A stretch of DNA of 64,000 bases, from NCBI GenBank assembly GCA_027943335.1, contig BSBK01006397.1:253001-317000 (forward strand), read 5' to 3'. Each line of letters opens with the position of its first letter. The stretch's first letter is position 1. The notes beneath the pieces were generated by a model. It was not told where the DNA came from, ran no database searches, and saw nothing but the letters and a program-made list of their open reading frames with translations. Position numbers and translations under genes: made by a program. Shown here piece by piece: positions 23,235-37,900 of the stretch. Origin of the DNA: Chamaecyparis obtusa (Eukaryota; Streptophyta; Pinopsida; Cupressales; Cupressaceae).

Positions 23235-24900
23235 AGAACATGGAAAAAATGATAAATCAAAGGAATATAGAAACAAGAAATATAACTATGGTTTCTTTAA
23301 CAAATCCTTTTATGATGATAATTATTCTTTAATTCTATTTTCGTACTTGTTAGTGATGACTCATATTTGATTCAAGTTTCTCATATCATGACTTTTCATA
23401 AGGAATAGTTTTCTCATTAAAGGGCATATGGTAGTAGTGAAGTGTTCCTTGATGATAATAATTCACACAAGAAGGTGGAAAATGAAAGATAAATATGATT
23501 TTCAATGAGAGGAGGATATTTTTTATAAATGTGTAGCATACACGTCATGTTTTGCATGGAATTAATTGTATTTTTAAAAAATAAATAATGTCGTTGTAGA
23601 TGCCATATTTAACAAGAATGGTTGCAAATGGCTAAAGGGAATTCAATGCTAGTTAAAGGTATGTTTAAGATAGAAGCATTTACATATTCTATCTATGTCT
23701 ATGTAAATATTTTTTTATTCACGCATGTTGTAATATTGAAAATTAATGCATATTAGTGAAAATATATTGAGAACTTTGATTAATAAAACTATGGCGTCTC
23801 GTATTCTTGAGAACTTTTATTTTTGTGAGCATTTTGTTAAACAAAGGGTTTTTCCTCTTGCTATAAGTATTATATATAAAATAATTTTCAAAGTTATTTA
23901 TAGTAGTCAATGGGCCCTTGTTCTTCTGGTGAAGTTGAATGGTTCTGAATGAGCCCACCAGGGATCAAGTCATGCTGAGTGCAAAGACTCCAACATCATA
24001 AGGGATGAAGCCGAGAACATGCCTAGAGAAATTTTTGGTGGAATAGATACCCCTCAATCCTTGACTCTTAGCCGAAGAGGTTATTTGAACCTTCAACAAC
24101 AACAAAAAAAAGAGTTATTAATACTGGTATATTTGGTTATGTGAAGATGTTCCTTTTGTTTGTTAATTACATTAATGTTTTATTTAATGATGAGTTGTCT
24201 ATATTTATGAGATTTTTTCTAGATATAATTATGACATTTTCTTTAAAGATTTTAAAGTTAGAATTAGATAATGGAGGTGAATATTGCTTCAAAAAAATTG
24301 ATGATTTCTCAGACATGCATATAGCATGCAACAAATAATTTTCTCATATACATCATAATAAGTCATGGTTGTAGAAAGGATGAAACAAACATTATTAAAT
24401 AGAGTTAAAAGCATATTAAGCAATGCTTAGTTGGATCAATGATTTTGTTGGAGGTTGTAAATATTATTTATTATTAGATAAACATGTCTCCTTTCTATTC
24501 TCTAGTTGATAACACACTATATGAGTTGTTGATAGATAAGAAACTTGATGTTTCCCATATTAGATCTTTTTTTTGCTATAAGACCTAAGTTTGCATTCCT
24601 AATAAAGCTAGTTTTTGTTGGATTTCAAGGCTCAAAATATTTTCTCCTTCAATATGTAAAGGAAGAAAAAAATTTAGATGTAAAGAGTTTATAAGGTCAT
24701 ATCTCTTACTACACTCACAAGGAGGTCCACAATGCAAAAATAATTAGTTGATAAATATAGGAAACCATATTTTTGTTCTTCATTTTATTGTATACTTTTG
24801 ATAAACCTAGATTCATGAAGGACACATAGTTTTGCAGGAACATAAGTCTTAATTGGATGTTATGTAGGAGGAGATGATGGCCATGAAAAAATGTGACCCG
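23235..24900 (+). pseudogene. Decayed Ty1/copia pol fragment
   Basis: Order matches copia pol: protease-side block (SHIMTFHKE, RAYGSSEVFLDDNNSHK) at 23340-23480; NGCK...KG stretch at 23610-23660; pre-integrase zinc region at 23746-23860 (MHISENILRTLINKTMAS, NFYFCEHFVKQR); integrase LDNGGEYCFKKIDDF at 24250-24300; then a YELL..KKLDVSHIR and CIPNKASF-type integrase C-terminal stretch at 24500-24620. Many stops and frame changes. No RT was recognised with certainty downstream. A SINE splits it at 23905-24112. Confidence 0.6.
23905..24112 (+). mobile_element. tRNA-type SINE with target duplication
   Basis: A roughly 208-bp insert in the copia fragment. The head has gttgaatggttctgaatgagcc and, further on, gggatcaagtc, which resembles a pol III B box (ggttcaantc). 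The end is a caacaacaacaaaaaaa tail. Flanks are agttatttatagt (23892-23904) and agttattaatact (24113-24125), a 13-bp direct repeat with two mismatches. It has no coding capacity and depends on LINE machinery. Confidence 0.6.
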
Positions 24901-26179
24901 ACCTAAATTTGTAAGTAATGATGCAAAAAATTATTTTTAGTTCAAACTAATTAATAATCAAATGTTAATTTTTTCCATAAATTTTAATGATATATTATAT
25001 ATTGAAAACAAGAGTATGCTTAAGGAGTTATAAATCAGTTTTTTATTTCCTTTGATATGAAATATTTGAAGGCTACAAATATATTTGGGTAAGGCTATTA
25101 ATAGAGATATGGTTTTTTAGTATAAGTACATGTTGGTTTTTTTTTAAACATTTCTTCATGTAGGAATGTAGGTTAGTCAATACATGTCCTAAATCAAATG
25201 ATAATTTTGAAGATATTTATATCATTTTTAGTGCTAGTGTTGTGGTACTCTAATGTATGATATTGTTTTTATAAAATGGGATATACCAAAGTGATGAGAG
25301 TTCTTCAAAATTTTATGCATAACTTGGTAGAGAGCATTAAAATTTTGTGAAAAATGTTTTTTAAACATTCATAAATGATTCCTAATTATTATATTTGTTA
25401 ACATGAGTCTAATGATGTGGGTGAGTTTCTTGAATTATAGAGTTGTCTTGATAAAATGGAACTACTAATTTTATAGTACATGGTTGCTACACATGTAGTA
25501 TTGTTACACACAAAATACAAATAAAATAAAAATTAAAAATTAAAAAAAAAAAAACTACACAAGTGTGTGTGCCCATGTGTGCATGCAAATGTGCATGTAT
25601 GTGCATTTATGTGCATGCACATGTCTTTGTAAGTGTAGGTTTGCATCATTGATCATTTTGAATGTGTTTTAGTTTGAAGAGTTTAAATTTCCAATTAAAA
25701 GAATATCACAAGTGATGAATATTTTGTTGTGAATATAAATTCTAAAATTGTACTTTAGGAATTTTAAGGTGGTTGTTAGTTCAAGATGCTTTCGTCTAGT
25801 GCCTGTCCTAGGGTTTTGACATAGGGTAATGGACCTATCATGGCTTTAGTAGCTCCTAGGTCTTGGATGCATGTTGTTTTTGCATGCAATAATGATTGCA
25901 TTTGTGGTGGTGTGTGCTTTGTCAACCCTCCAATGGCGATGGTGGTCGGGGAGTGTAGCGACGCTATTTTTTCTAAAGGTTGCAGCCTCTCATGGTTCAA
26001 GTGATGATAATGATCACCCAGTAAAAAGAATGCAACATGCAACCTTCAAAGGTTTTGAGCTTGAGGAATTCTCAATGGCTGGCGGTTGTAAGTCTGGATT
26101 GTTTGAGCATTATTGCGGTCCAGAGAGGGCTCTTTCGGCTTCTGGAAAGGGTTTTAATGTTGGCTTAGGACTATGGGTT
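24901..26179. other. Unassigned decayed DNA
   Basis: No recognisable gene. Contains an A-rich run (25515-25555) and a degenerate TG/CA-rich microsatellite (25560-25640). The overlapping open stretches at 25776-26042 (minus) and 25871-26191 (plus) have no features I recognise; the plus one may be the eroded N-terminus of the following LINE ORF1. Confidence 0.4.
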
Positions 26180-27586
26180 TGGCTCAAATAGAGACGGGAC
26201 CTACAGATTTTGTTCGAGGAATGGTCATGGATATGACAATGGTGGAGAAGTCTTGAGGCCCAGAATGTATTGAGCTGCTCATCGGAAAATTTTTTGTATG
26301 TCTGGATAAGGAGGTGGAGGCATAGGTCACTGAAAATGCAAAATATTTCATGGAGACTGGGATGATTGGGGGATTTAGAGGTTTTTGGTCTTCTCTTGGA
26401 GAGCTACATAGGTGGATTGTGGACATGTGGGGTCCTATTATTGAGGCTAATGTTTAGATTTATCCAGCAGCCAGGGATTTTTGTTGTCATTTTCTAAGTC
26501 CATTTGGAGTTGGCAAAACAAATTTACATTTATTTTGAAGTCGTAGTACCCGTCTTTTAATCTAGTTATTGAATCCTTTAACAAGATCCCTCTATAGGTA
26601 AGACTTCCAAATCTACCACTTCAGTTTTGGTTTGAATCATGTCTAAAAGCTATAGGGAACAGTCTGGATAAATTTATGAGTGTGGACAAGGGATCTCAGA
26701 ATTTTTTCCATTCCACTTTTTCTCATATCCTGGTTGAGGTGGATGTAAGAAAATATCTCCCAACAGAGTAATCTATGAAAATTGGATAATGGTGAATGGA
26801 TCTAGACAGTGGATTATGAAGGCGTTCCTTTCAAAGGTAGAAGATGTTTCTAGACAATGCATGTGGCTGAGAGCTGTCCAAAAAAGAAAGTAATCAAGTA
26901 CGCTACTTGGTGGAAGGATGAATCATTTAAATTTTATTCGGTGGAGAAAGAGGTGGATGGAGTATCAAGAGAAGCTTTAAATGAAGCTGCAAAGACCCCC
27001 ATGTAGAATGTAGAGTCTGTTTCATCAGGTAAGTTTGAGGAGGATATTGGAATGGGAGAGATGGAAGGTTGAGGGGAAGATAGCGATAAATATGTTGCAA
27101 GGCTCGAAGAAAGCTAATCGACAACTCTGATGAAGGGGGTCATGGTTGAGCCTACTGCTTGATTGGAAGGAGTGAAATGCAGCTCAACTTTGGATTCTTG
27201 TGTTATGGAGGGCTCCTCAGATGAAAGATGCCTTGGGAATTTAGGAGTTAATTTAGAGGGACACTCTTAGAAAAATTATAGAGAGATCATTGATGAATTC
27301 AATTTTTTTTTTTTTTTTTTTTTGTGGAGGCTGGAAGGCTAGAAGTTGGATGGAAAGTTGTAAAAGGGGAAAGAGATAAGAAGACAAAGAAAGATGGAGG
27401 ATTTGACATGATCTTATGATCACATACCAAAGTGGGAGAAAATTAAAAAACTTAATCTTTAGACCTTTTAATAGGTCCTTTATAGTTGTGTGTCCTATGG
27501 AGAGGTAGATCTCCTTGTATCTACCACTGGTTTGGTCTAGGAAAAAATCGGATATTAATAAAACTATTATCACCAATAAAAAAAAA
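26180..27586 (+). pseudogene. LINE ORF1 remnant ending in a poly(A) tail
   Basis: A DUF4283-type ORF1 readable across frames: FFVCLDKEVEA, TENAKYFMETGMIGGFRGFW, LGELHRWIVDMWGP (26270-26430), then VRLPNLPLQFWFESCLKAIGNSLDKFMSVDKGSQNF (26600-26700) and HILVEVDVRKYLP. It continues as polar sequence and ends at 27586 in attaataaaactattatc, then a run of about ten A. No ORF2 lies between ORF1 and the tail, so this copy has a large internal deletion. A T21-type run at 27301-27323 interrupts it. Confidence 0.6.
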
Positions 27587-27636
27587 ATCCTTTAGGAAAT
27601 AGCTATTTAAGATGAACTTGAAACTAAATTCTCTAA

Positions 27637-28690
<1,054 letters not shown>

Positions 28691-28995
28691 CTATAAAAGT
28701 TGAACAAAGTGAATGTACTTCCTATCAAAGAAATTTGTTGATGAACGCAATTCTATCGCATGTGCCTTCCAACAAAACTGATATCCCATTTGATATTTAA
28801 TTATGATTTCCATACTTTCTTTGTTAATAACATTCAAAGACCATATCATTTCCCATTGAGGAATATTTCCACCTAAATTGGATAATTTATTTTCCACGCC
28901 ATTGGCTTCCCTATATGTGTGGTAAATTGACACATTATCCATCTTATTTAAATATTCTTTAATAATCTTCAACCATTTTTTTTAATTTCTAATTT
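28691..28995 (-). pseudogene. LINE-4 RNase H, C-terminal part
   Basis: Reads NKMDNVSIYHTYREANGVENKLSNLGG, the end of the LINE RNase H domain. It was separated from its first half (35000-35250) by LINE-3. The repeat tttctaattt at 28986-28995 recurs at 34990-34999; dropping LINE-3 and one repeat joins the two halves in the same frame, which shows that they are one gene. Confidence 0.75.
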
Positions 28996-29078
28996 TGTGT
29001 TTCATTTTTCTTGTTGCATTTTGAAATAAAAGAGGGGTTAAAATTTATTCAATCAAGAAGAAATATAGAGAACATGTA

Positions 29079-32000
29079 TCAAATAGCCCTACCAAGATCC
29101 ACTAAGTGATCTAATTGTTGAGACAAACCTAGAGTTAATTGACCCTTATCCATAATATTCCAGTTTTGCATGTGATCAGAAGCCCATTTGGCCAGACAAT
29201 CCGCTACTCCATTCCATTCTTTAGGGATATGAATGAAAGTAACAGAATCTAAAGAAGCGCACAAACAAAGAATCTTGTTAACAACCAAGGGTAATTGCCC
29301 ACTAACATCCTCACAATGCTTATGAGTCAACAGATGCACCACCACCCGTGAATTTGATTCACAAATGTGCTTGCTCCATCCAAGAGCACAAGAATGCTCC
29401 ACAACATATAAAATAGCAACAAGCTACATCAAATTTTTATTATGGTGACCTTTATAAATAGGATACATAAACTATACAATCTCCAAGCTATCTCTTCCAC
29501 CTCCACCAATACCCCCAAGACTTGGGTTTCCTTGAGGAGACTCATTTGTGTTTATTTTTAGAATTCCTTATGGAGGAGGACTCCACTTCCCTACCCTATT
29601 TATATTTTGAAGAGGGTGTATTCTTATATTTATCACAATCTATCCTTGTGGAGGAGGAATATGGAGACGATTATAGAAAATAACATCACCAAGATCCACA
29701 GCCTCCGTCCAATCACATTTTGCCAAAACAGTTTCTCCCAAAGAGTGGAGAATTCTCCACCACAAGTGGTGAGCCCCCAACAACACATCTTGAAAGATAT
29801 GAAAATTCCTCTCCAACTAGATATGCCAAGTAATAAAATAAGGGAAAAGATTCCAAGAAATTTGAAGAAAAGAAGTCTTGACAGGAGCCTTGCCCCATCA
29901 AACAAAGAACTCTGCCAAAGAAGATACATGCCAAAAAGCTTGATTCCACACATCCCACCAAAAGTCCCAAATATGTCTAGTGAAGGAGCATTGGAAAAAG
30001 ATATGAGAGACAATTTCTTCACTATTACGACACAACACACACATTGAGCGGCCTTGAAATCCATGCTTACATAAATTATCCCAGTAAGACACCAGGTTTG
30101 GACCACCAACCACAAGAAAACATGGCACTTGGGCCATGAGAACTTGTACAAAACTTGTTTCCACCAAGTAGCCTGAATGCCCCAAAAAGTTTTCCACACC
30201 AACTTGACATAACCTACAGAAATAATTTTTTTTAGATAAATCACTTCTTGCCCAAGCTAGAACGTCATTCCTAGCTAAGGTAGTGCACTCCTGAGACTCT
30301 AGAATCTAAGCCAGCTCTTGCCTATCTTCCTTAGATCCTCTTACAGTCCATTCAGAAGGATATTTTTAGCGAAAAAAAACTACCAACCAACAATTATGGG
30401 CCATCTTATAATGGTCAATAGTTTCACAGCTAGTAGTGGTAAAGGTATCACAAAGGACTTGAAGGTGGGTATGCATAGAAAGGATAGAAGGATGACCATC
30501 CCAAGGGTTCAACCAAAAAGAGCTTGAGATCTCATCTAACAGATCCAAAAGAGACCATTATTTATCAATTGAGAGCTAAGTTTTAAAGTGGTCCAAATCA
30601 TAAAACCTCTTCCCACCAAAGAAAGTGGGGAAAATCAAACACATTAATACCTAGAAGATACTTATGGGTGGTAATATGGGCCCAAAGATGATTCTAGCTA
30701 GTACACTAGCACTAATATAACTTAGTAGCAAGAACTTGCCCATTTAAAATAGAAAACATACTCCAAGGCCACCCTTATTCTTAGGTCTACACATAGTTTC
30801 CCACTTAACAAGTCTCGATTTAGTAGTTGATAAATTCCCACTCCAAATAAATTGATGAGAGAGGCCATCAAATTCCCAAATAAAAAACATGGGAGAATCC
30901 TAAACAAAATACCTATATATAGGAAGATATTGAATAACCAACTTTAAAAGAGTCAATCAAGCAGTAGTAGAAACCAATAGTGAGTCAATGATTAACCTTC
31001 TGATATATGTTATTAAGAAAAATCTGCCAAGAGGACCTAGGATGTCTACCAATAGTGAGAGGAATGCCCAAATAAGCATGGGAAAGAGACCCAATCTGAA
31101 ATGGCAATATGTTAGCAATACACCTCTAAATGGCCTAAGGAGTATTGAAGAAGAAAATAGAGGATTTACGCTCATTGAATTTTTGACCTGAAGCTACAAG
31201 GTAAATATCCAAGGCTTTCCTAAAATATTTAGCTTCCCAAAGATGAGTCAATCCAATAAGAGATGTTCCATCCACAAACTAGAGATGTGAGAGTTGTGGC
31301 AAGCCATTTTTACCCATGAATAAAGCCTTGAGAAATGTAAAACTTTACAAAATGTCCCAGAACCTCATCCATAATAATAAACAAGGAGAAAGAGGATCCC
31401 TTTGGCAAAGCCCTCTAGAAGCACCAAAAGGCTCTAAAGGTTCTCCATTCACAACAACCAAAAAAGATGCAGAAGTAACACAACTCATAGTCCAACTCAC
31501 CCATTTTGGACTAAAACCAAAGGCTAAGAGAATTTTTTGAAGAAAATCCCACTTGACCCTGTCATAATCCTTGGCCATGTCCAATTTAATGAGCATATAT
31601 CTCTCCTTTGAAGTTTCCATGGAATGAATAACCTCAAAAGACTACCACCCCATCCAAGATCTATTTACCAGCCACAAAATCCTCTTGTTCCTTAGAGATC
31701 ACCACAAGAAGACAAATTTTGAGCCTCTCTGCAATCTATTTAGTGATAATCTTATACACCACATTACACAGAGAAATAGGTTGAAAAAATTCAATTTTTT
31801 CAGCACCATCCTTTTTAGGAATGAGAATCAAGAAGGTATAAATCAAGGCCTGGAGGATCTTCTTATTACTAATATATTCCCTAACAACCTCCAAGAGATC
31901 TAGATTAATAATATCCTAGAACTCCTAAAAAAATTCAACAAGGAAACCATTTGGGCTCAGAGCTTTACCTTTGTTTATCGAAAAGGCAACCTCTTATAAC

Positions 32001-33317
32001 TCAAGAAGCAGAATCAGATGAATGAGAGAATCATTCATTGAATTGGTGAATAGAGACAGAATGTAGGAAAGGATCAAATTCCTCTTTTCAATAGCAGGAG
32101 GGGAATCTTCAACAAAAGGAGTAGAATAAAATTGATGAGCCTCATGATTCATAGCCAACAGAGAAGAGATCTAAGTCCATCAAAAGTAACAAGAGATGAA
32201 ACATACCCCTTATTATGATGAGGCTAAATAGAATGATGAAAGAAATTATTATTCATATCCCCTTCTTGCAACCAATCAATCTAAGTCTTCTATTTGCAAT
32301 AAATATCCTCCCGAAGTTCCCACTCCTCCACATATCACATGGCCTAGGATTTAGCATTTCCAAGAGCATCTGAGAATCCAAAATCCAAAATTTGGTGAGT
32401 AATCACCACAAGACGATCAAGATAATTCATCTTCCTGGACTGAAGGTTACTGAAATAAGATGTATTCCATCTCTTAAGGTGATATTTGACATATTAAAGT
32501 TTCTTAACAAAGGCAAACATAGTTGTGACATAAGCAGGGCCACCCTGTCTCCACTAATTAGCCACTAAATCATGCAGTGAAGAGTCCCAACGCAACATTA
32601 GATAAAATTTAAAAGGAGGATACTTTGGTCTAGCAAAAGAAAAAGTAGAGAATTTAATTGGCCAATGATTAGAACCTCTATAGTCAAGAATTTTAGAACT
32701 TGTAACAAAGCCATCACCTATCCAAAAATAGGAGACAAGAAACCTATCCAGTCATTCAAATATTATCTCCTATCCACTCTGTTTATTATTCCAAGTGAAA
32801 TTCCCATTAGAAGGCTTGACATCCACTAAAGCAAGAGATTCCACCTGAGCTTGAAAAAGATCAGAGGTTGGACCTAACCTAGGCAACCCCCCTCTTTTCT
32901 CATCCAGAATCAACACATAATTAAAATCACCCCCTAAGGTCATGACTAGACATACCTTATGTGTTCCCAAAGCTAATTTTTACCATGGATGTCAATTGGA
33001 GCATAAACATTAGTAATTAGAATAGTCTCAATAGAATCCAAAGAATAATCAACCATAGAAATAGAAGAATCCACCAAAGGGGAGAAATCTTGCGTGGATC
33101 TCAAAAAGAAACAAACCTCTAGAATTACCTTGACAACCAATGCACTGACACTGACCAAAATACCAAATATGAGAAGTATAGTGAAGCATGACATCAACAT
33201 AAACCTTAGTCTCTTGAACACAAAATATGTTTGGTGAATGAAATGCAACCAAATCATGAATATCCTTTTGCCAAGGGATTTTATTCAACCCATAACATTC
33301 CAAGAAAGACCAATCAT
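29079..33317 (-). pseudogene. LINE-3 ORF2: endonuclease, RT, zinc region, RNase H
   Basis: Start near 33317 (MIGLSWNVMG). The endonuclease block SPNIFCVQETKVY is at about 33200-33240, and GGDFNYVLILDEKRGGL with FTWNNKQSG at 32770-32970. RT: LIKLDMAKDYDRVKWDFL and SRGLCQRDPLSP at 31345-31620. Zinc region CVLCRNSEEIVSHIFFQC at 29990-30060. RNase H end near 29100-29400 (CESNSRVVVHLL, FIHIPKEWNGVADCLAKWA). Multiple frameshifts and stops; between 30.3 and 31.3 kb the RT thumb is hard to follow. ORF2 differs enough from LINE-1 to be another family. Confidence 0.8.
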
Positions 33318-33357
33318 TGAGAAGATTGGGAGAAGTGAACATCAACAAGCTTGACAT

Positions 33358-34900
33358 CCCCAGATTCCACTAACAAATCCCAAACAGATTTAATCTTCTC
33401 GTGATCCTTTTTACAACCACCTTTAGAAGAATTATTATATGAAACTTTCTTATGAGGGAATTGTTGCAAACCCAAACCCACTAATGAGCCTTTCCATTTT
33501 CCATCCAAATTCACCTCCTTAGCCAAATCTACCAAAACAATGTGATCCTATAAGTAAATGGGAGCATAGGGAACCCCCAACACAAGGATAACAGAAGAAT
33601 CATCCTATTGTAGACCAACATGCTAACTCAAAATAGGGAGCTTCTACTCTTGTAAAATATCCATACCTATTGTAGAATCCTTAGAAGAAACATTAGCTAG
33701 AATCCTTTCCTCTAAGGCCATAATGTCCAAAACCTCAAAATGATTAAAGTTTTCATTAGGTTGCCTATCTTTAAAGGATCTGTTTTGACCACTCCTCTTG
33801 GAATGGGATTTAATATACATGAAACCATCCTTATATAGGTCATTTTCTTACATACCATTTTCCTTCATAGGGGCATTACCCTTATCTCCTTTATCTTCCT
33901 TTGGAACTAAAGGAGGAGGAGAGTCACCAACAGAAGTACCAACATTCTTACTAGCTTGAGGACATTGATGTTGGATATGACCATACTCATGACATACCCA
34001 ACAACGGAAAGGGAGAGACTCTAATCAAGTTGTTGGATCCATGAAGAAGATCCCCCAAAAATTCTTAAGAATTTGGTAATGAATAATCTAAGTCAATCTC
34101 AACATAGATATGGGCAAAAGAAATTACCTTTTTATCCTGGGTTTGTTGAGAAATCACAACAGGCTTACCAAGAAAGGTAGCAATCTATTTCAAAACATCT
34201 TCTTTCCAAAACTAAAGAGGGAGCCTTGGAAAATAAACACACACAAGAACCTTTGAAGACATCTCTTTGGTTGAATTAAATCATTCATGCTAGGGTTTGA
34301 CAAATAAGCCCACATTGTTATAAAAATATGGGCCTCCCTCATAACTTGATTCATGTTTTCCATGTTTGTAAAGACAACCAGGAAATAGTTGTTCACAACT
34401 AGCATGATCTACAAATCACATTTGACCTACCATGTGCAAAGAATCCATGCCTCAAGTGTTGACAAAGAAATGTGGATTCCAAGGAATTTATAGATCGATG
34501 CATGATGACTCCAATAATCTACATCCTCCGTAATCGATTCAAGAGGAATTGCCAGGACTGGATGATTGTGGTTTTGTGGAATAAAACCTTTCACCTTTTT
34601 TAATTTAGAGATCTCTCCTATATAAAAATGATTTATGATTCTATGCATGTACTCCAAAAGAAGACCCAAGATGCGGCTTGGAGCCAGCAACCACCAAGAA
34701 ATTGGAAACTTGAGGCTTCCCCATTAAGAACAAAAACCTCTTCCACCTAAAATAGAGCCCAAAATCCAACACCAAGCACTCCCCCACACCAAACTCAATG
34801 CCAAAATCTCCCACACCTAGCAACAAAACCCCCAACGTAGAAAGAAGACCCCCCAAATTCTACGCACAATAGAAACCAACACATTTTGATCATCGCAAAC
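33358..34900 (-). pseudogene. LINE-3 ORF1 (DUF4283 plus zinc knuckle)
   Basis: The N-terminal DUF4283-like region shows VDYWSHHASIYKFLGIHISLSTLEAW (34427-34550) and FTNMENMNQVMREAHIF (34300-34400). A well-kept CCHC knuckle (CWVCHEYGHIQHQCPQ) is at about 33955-34010. The C-terminal part (LAKEVNLDGKWKGSLVGLGLQQFP) is at 33314-33535, just before the ORF2 start. Frames change several times. Confidence 0.7.
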
Positions 34901-34989
34901 ACAAAAATAAACAACAAAGAGAGGCTATGGCATGACAACTTTAGCTTGACCTAGCACTCATCACAGCTATCAAGATCCTTGAAACTATT

Positions 34990-37900
34990 TTTCTAATTTC
35001 ATCAATGAAAATAAGAGAATCTCCTTTAATATTTACCTCTTTTTATATCTTTGATACTACAAAACCTTAGACCACAAGCCAAGGCTTCAAATTCAACATT
35101 ATTATTTGTGGAAACACCAACCTCCCTAGAGATAAAGCCAAAACACATTGGCCTATATCGTCTTTAATTACACACCCTTCTCCAACCTTAGTAGGGTTAC
35201 CATGTGCAACATGATCAAAATTCAATTTGAATCTACATTGAGCTAGGGTAGCATAATGAAAGTTCTTTTTAGAACTCCTTTTCTCAGGACCAAGATGATA
35301 GGAGGTTTAGGCCTTCCCCCTTTATTTTGTAAAAAAATTTCCCATGTTGTGAAAAAAGATTCTTTGTTGTCTTCTGATTCAAATTGGATATGTCATAAAT
35401 GCCTTCTATTTTATGTATTACTTCTACAATGGACATGTATATATCGTAAAAAATTCACATGTTTCTCTCTTTCCATAAATGCCACACAACGATGGATGGT
35501 GAAATTGTCCAAATCTTGCTCCACTGTTCCTCTTATCCATACATGGCCATCCTTGGAGGAAGCATAATAATGGTTTTTGCCTTGCACACATCCAACCAAA
35601 AGATTCTAGAAGCCAATCCTAGCATGCATTCAACATAAAAATACTTGGTCCTTGAATACCTATACTTTGCACCTAGTATCTAGTAAAAATGTGCTCATAG
35701 AATGAAATCTAGAGGAAATCTCCCACCTTTTGGAGGACAAATGTGTGCCAACATAACTACCTTGGAAACTCATATGTATTGTTATATGATTTTTTATGCA
35801 AAGTAACCATATTTCATTGAATAATTATCTAAGGAAGATACACACCAAATAATCTCATCATCTTCTTCAGTCAACATGATCTTCCTCTTCTACAAGGTGT
35901 TACACTCAATATCTTTTTCATCTTTTAGGAATTCTCAACCTATCTAGGAAAGGGAGTCTCTCATCTCACCAAGGACTCTAATTACATAATATGCTATTAT
36001 TTCTCCCCACCTTTTTGTTACCTTCAAGATCCAATCTATAGATCCAACTATATTTATTTTAGCTTCCTGTCCATTCCATGAATCCATCCAAAAAAATTCT
36101 TGTCTAGCATTACCAATTCACCAAGAGATGTGGCTAGTGATAATATGACGACTTTCCCAAATAAATTTTCAAATTTCTTAGCCTCCTTTTGAATTTTATG
36201 GTTAAAATTCTTGATGGATCCTCTTGATCTAAATATTTGTTTTGAATAATTTTGGACCATAACTTTCTCAATTCCTTATAGAGCTTCCAAATTAATTTGG
36301 CCCCCATAGGATTTTTTTATTAAGCCATCCTCCTCAAGCCCACTCCCCCTACTTCTTTGGATTTGCATACCAAATCCCATTTGATTAAGGAGATTTTCCT
36401 TTCATCTTATGATCCTTCCCATAAAAAATGATTCATAATCCCTTCCAAATATGTGATGGCCTTACATGACATCTTAAAGAAAGACATAACATAGATAATA
36501 ATTACAATCGACACCACTTTAATCATTAGAATCCTCCTAAAAAACACTAGCCGCTTAATTTTTCATAAACTAATTTTATTTTTGCAGTTGTTAATAGTGT
36601 CCTCCTAATGAGATGATATACACTATCACTAATCAGTGGGGGCCTCAAGTGTATGGAAGGAAGATTGTAAACATAAAGCCGAATATTCTTGCAATACTTC
36701 TCTAGATAGATTTAGTAACATTAAAAATTCCTTAATCAAAATAGAATCCCCCCTACCCAACCCTCTAGTGTCCAAACATTGAAGAGTATTTTTCTATGGC
36801 ACTACTAATAGTATTTGCTCCTACCATGGATGCCTCTCCAAAGAGAATAGTGTCATCTACAAATTAGGAAAATGATTAAGTAATTATTTTTTCCACTTGT
36901 ATACCTTTCCATATCATGTTCTCTCTTATCCTATTGGATAATCTACCCATAGGTTTTTCCATAGTCACAAATAAAAAATGAGATATATGATCACCTTGGT
37001 AAAGCTTGCTAGTTGCCCCAAAATAAACACAAAGTGATCCATTTACAAGGACTAAATATCAAGGAGAGAATACACATGCATTTATAATGCTTACCCATCT
37101 TGAAAAAAAATCAAATTTCTTCATCATTGCAAAAAAAAAATCCCAACTAACTAAATCATATGCCTTACTAATATCAAGTTTAATAAGTATGCAATTTTTC
37201 CTGTCCCTCTCGATTGTATGATTGGTCGCATTTGGAAAAAAAATCAATAATGTCCTTACCTAGAATGAAACCATTTTATTCTTTAAAGATAATCTCATCA
37301 ATAATCTTCTTGTATCTATTCACCAGTGCCTTCATGATAATCTTGTAGATTGTATTACAGAGAGAGATTAGACGGTAGTCTCCAAAAATTTTACATTCAT
37401 TCTTCTTAGGCATAAGAGAAATAATAGTTTTGTTTAAATCTTTGACAATTTTTTCTTTCTATAATCCTCCACCGTCTTGAGCACATCTGGACCAATAAAT
37501 TTCCAACATCTTTGATAAAATCTTGTCAAAAATCATCCATCCCAGGCATCTTTTTTAGATGCATTTAAAAAGTGGAAATTTTAAGTTCTTCTAAGGAAAA
37601 ATCCATTGATAACATATTATTATCCCTATTGTTGATATAAACATAAATATAATCCAACAAATATACCCCTCCAACAAAACCCTTATCAACTTGACTGACC
37701 AAAAATTATCAAAAGTGAGCCTCTACTTCCTCCTCAATATTTTTTGGGTTCTATATAGTAGTACATCTATTGGTAATAATCTCCTCAATTTAGTTTCTAT
37801 CCCTTCTACATTTACCAATGCATGAAAAAATTTGGTATTTAGATCTCCATCTACCAACCAATTTTCTCTTGCCTTCTTCTACTAGTAGATCTCCTCTCTA

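Larger units (their letters stand above)
28996..34989 (-). mobile_element. LINE-3: essentially full-length L1-type element
   Basis: A 5994-bp minus-strand insertion flanked by a perfect 10-bp repeat (28986-28995 and 34990-34999). Contains ORF1 (about 34900-33358), ORF2 (33317-29079) and a short 3' end without a long poly(A). It sits inside the RNase H coding region of LINE-4, so it is younger than LINE-4. Confidence 0.75.

Noticed and set aside
25871..26191. A 106-codon host gene with a hydrophobic N-terminus
   Set aside because: No recognisable domain, overlapping open frames on both strands, and directly continuous with a decayed LINE ORF1.
27301..27323. Poly(A) tail of a minus-strand retroposon (run of T)
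   Set aside because: No flanking duplication or element body on either side; more likely slippage inside the LINE ORF1 remnant.
29607..30244. A plus-strand gene at 29607-30047
   Set aside because: It is the antisense of the LINE-3 zinc region, which has clear motifs on the minus strand.
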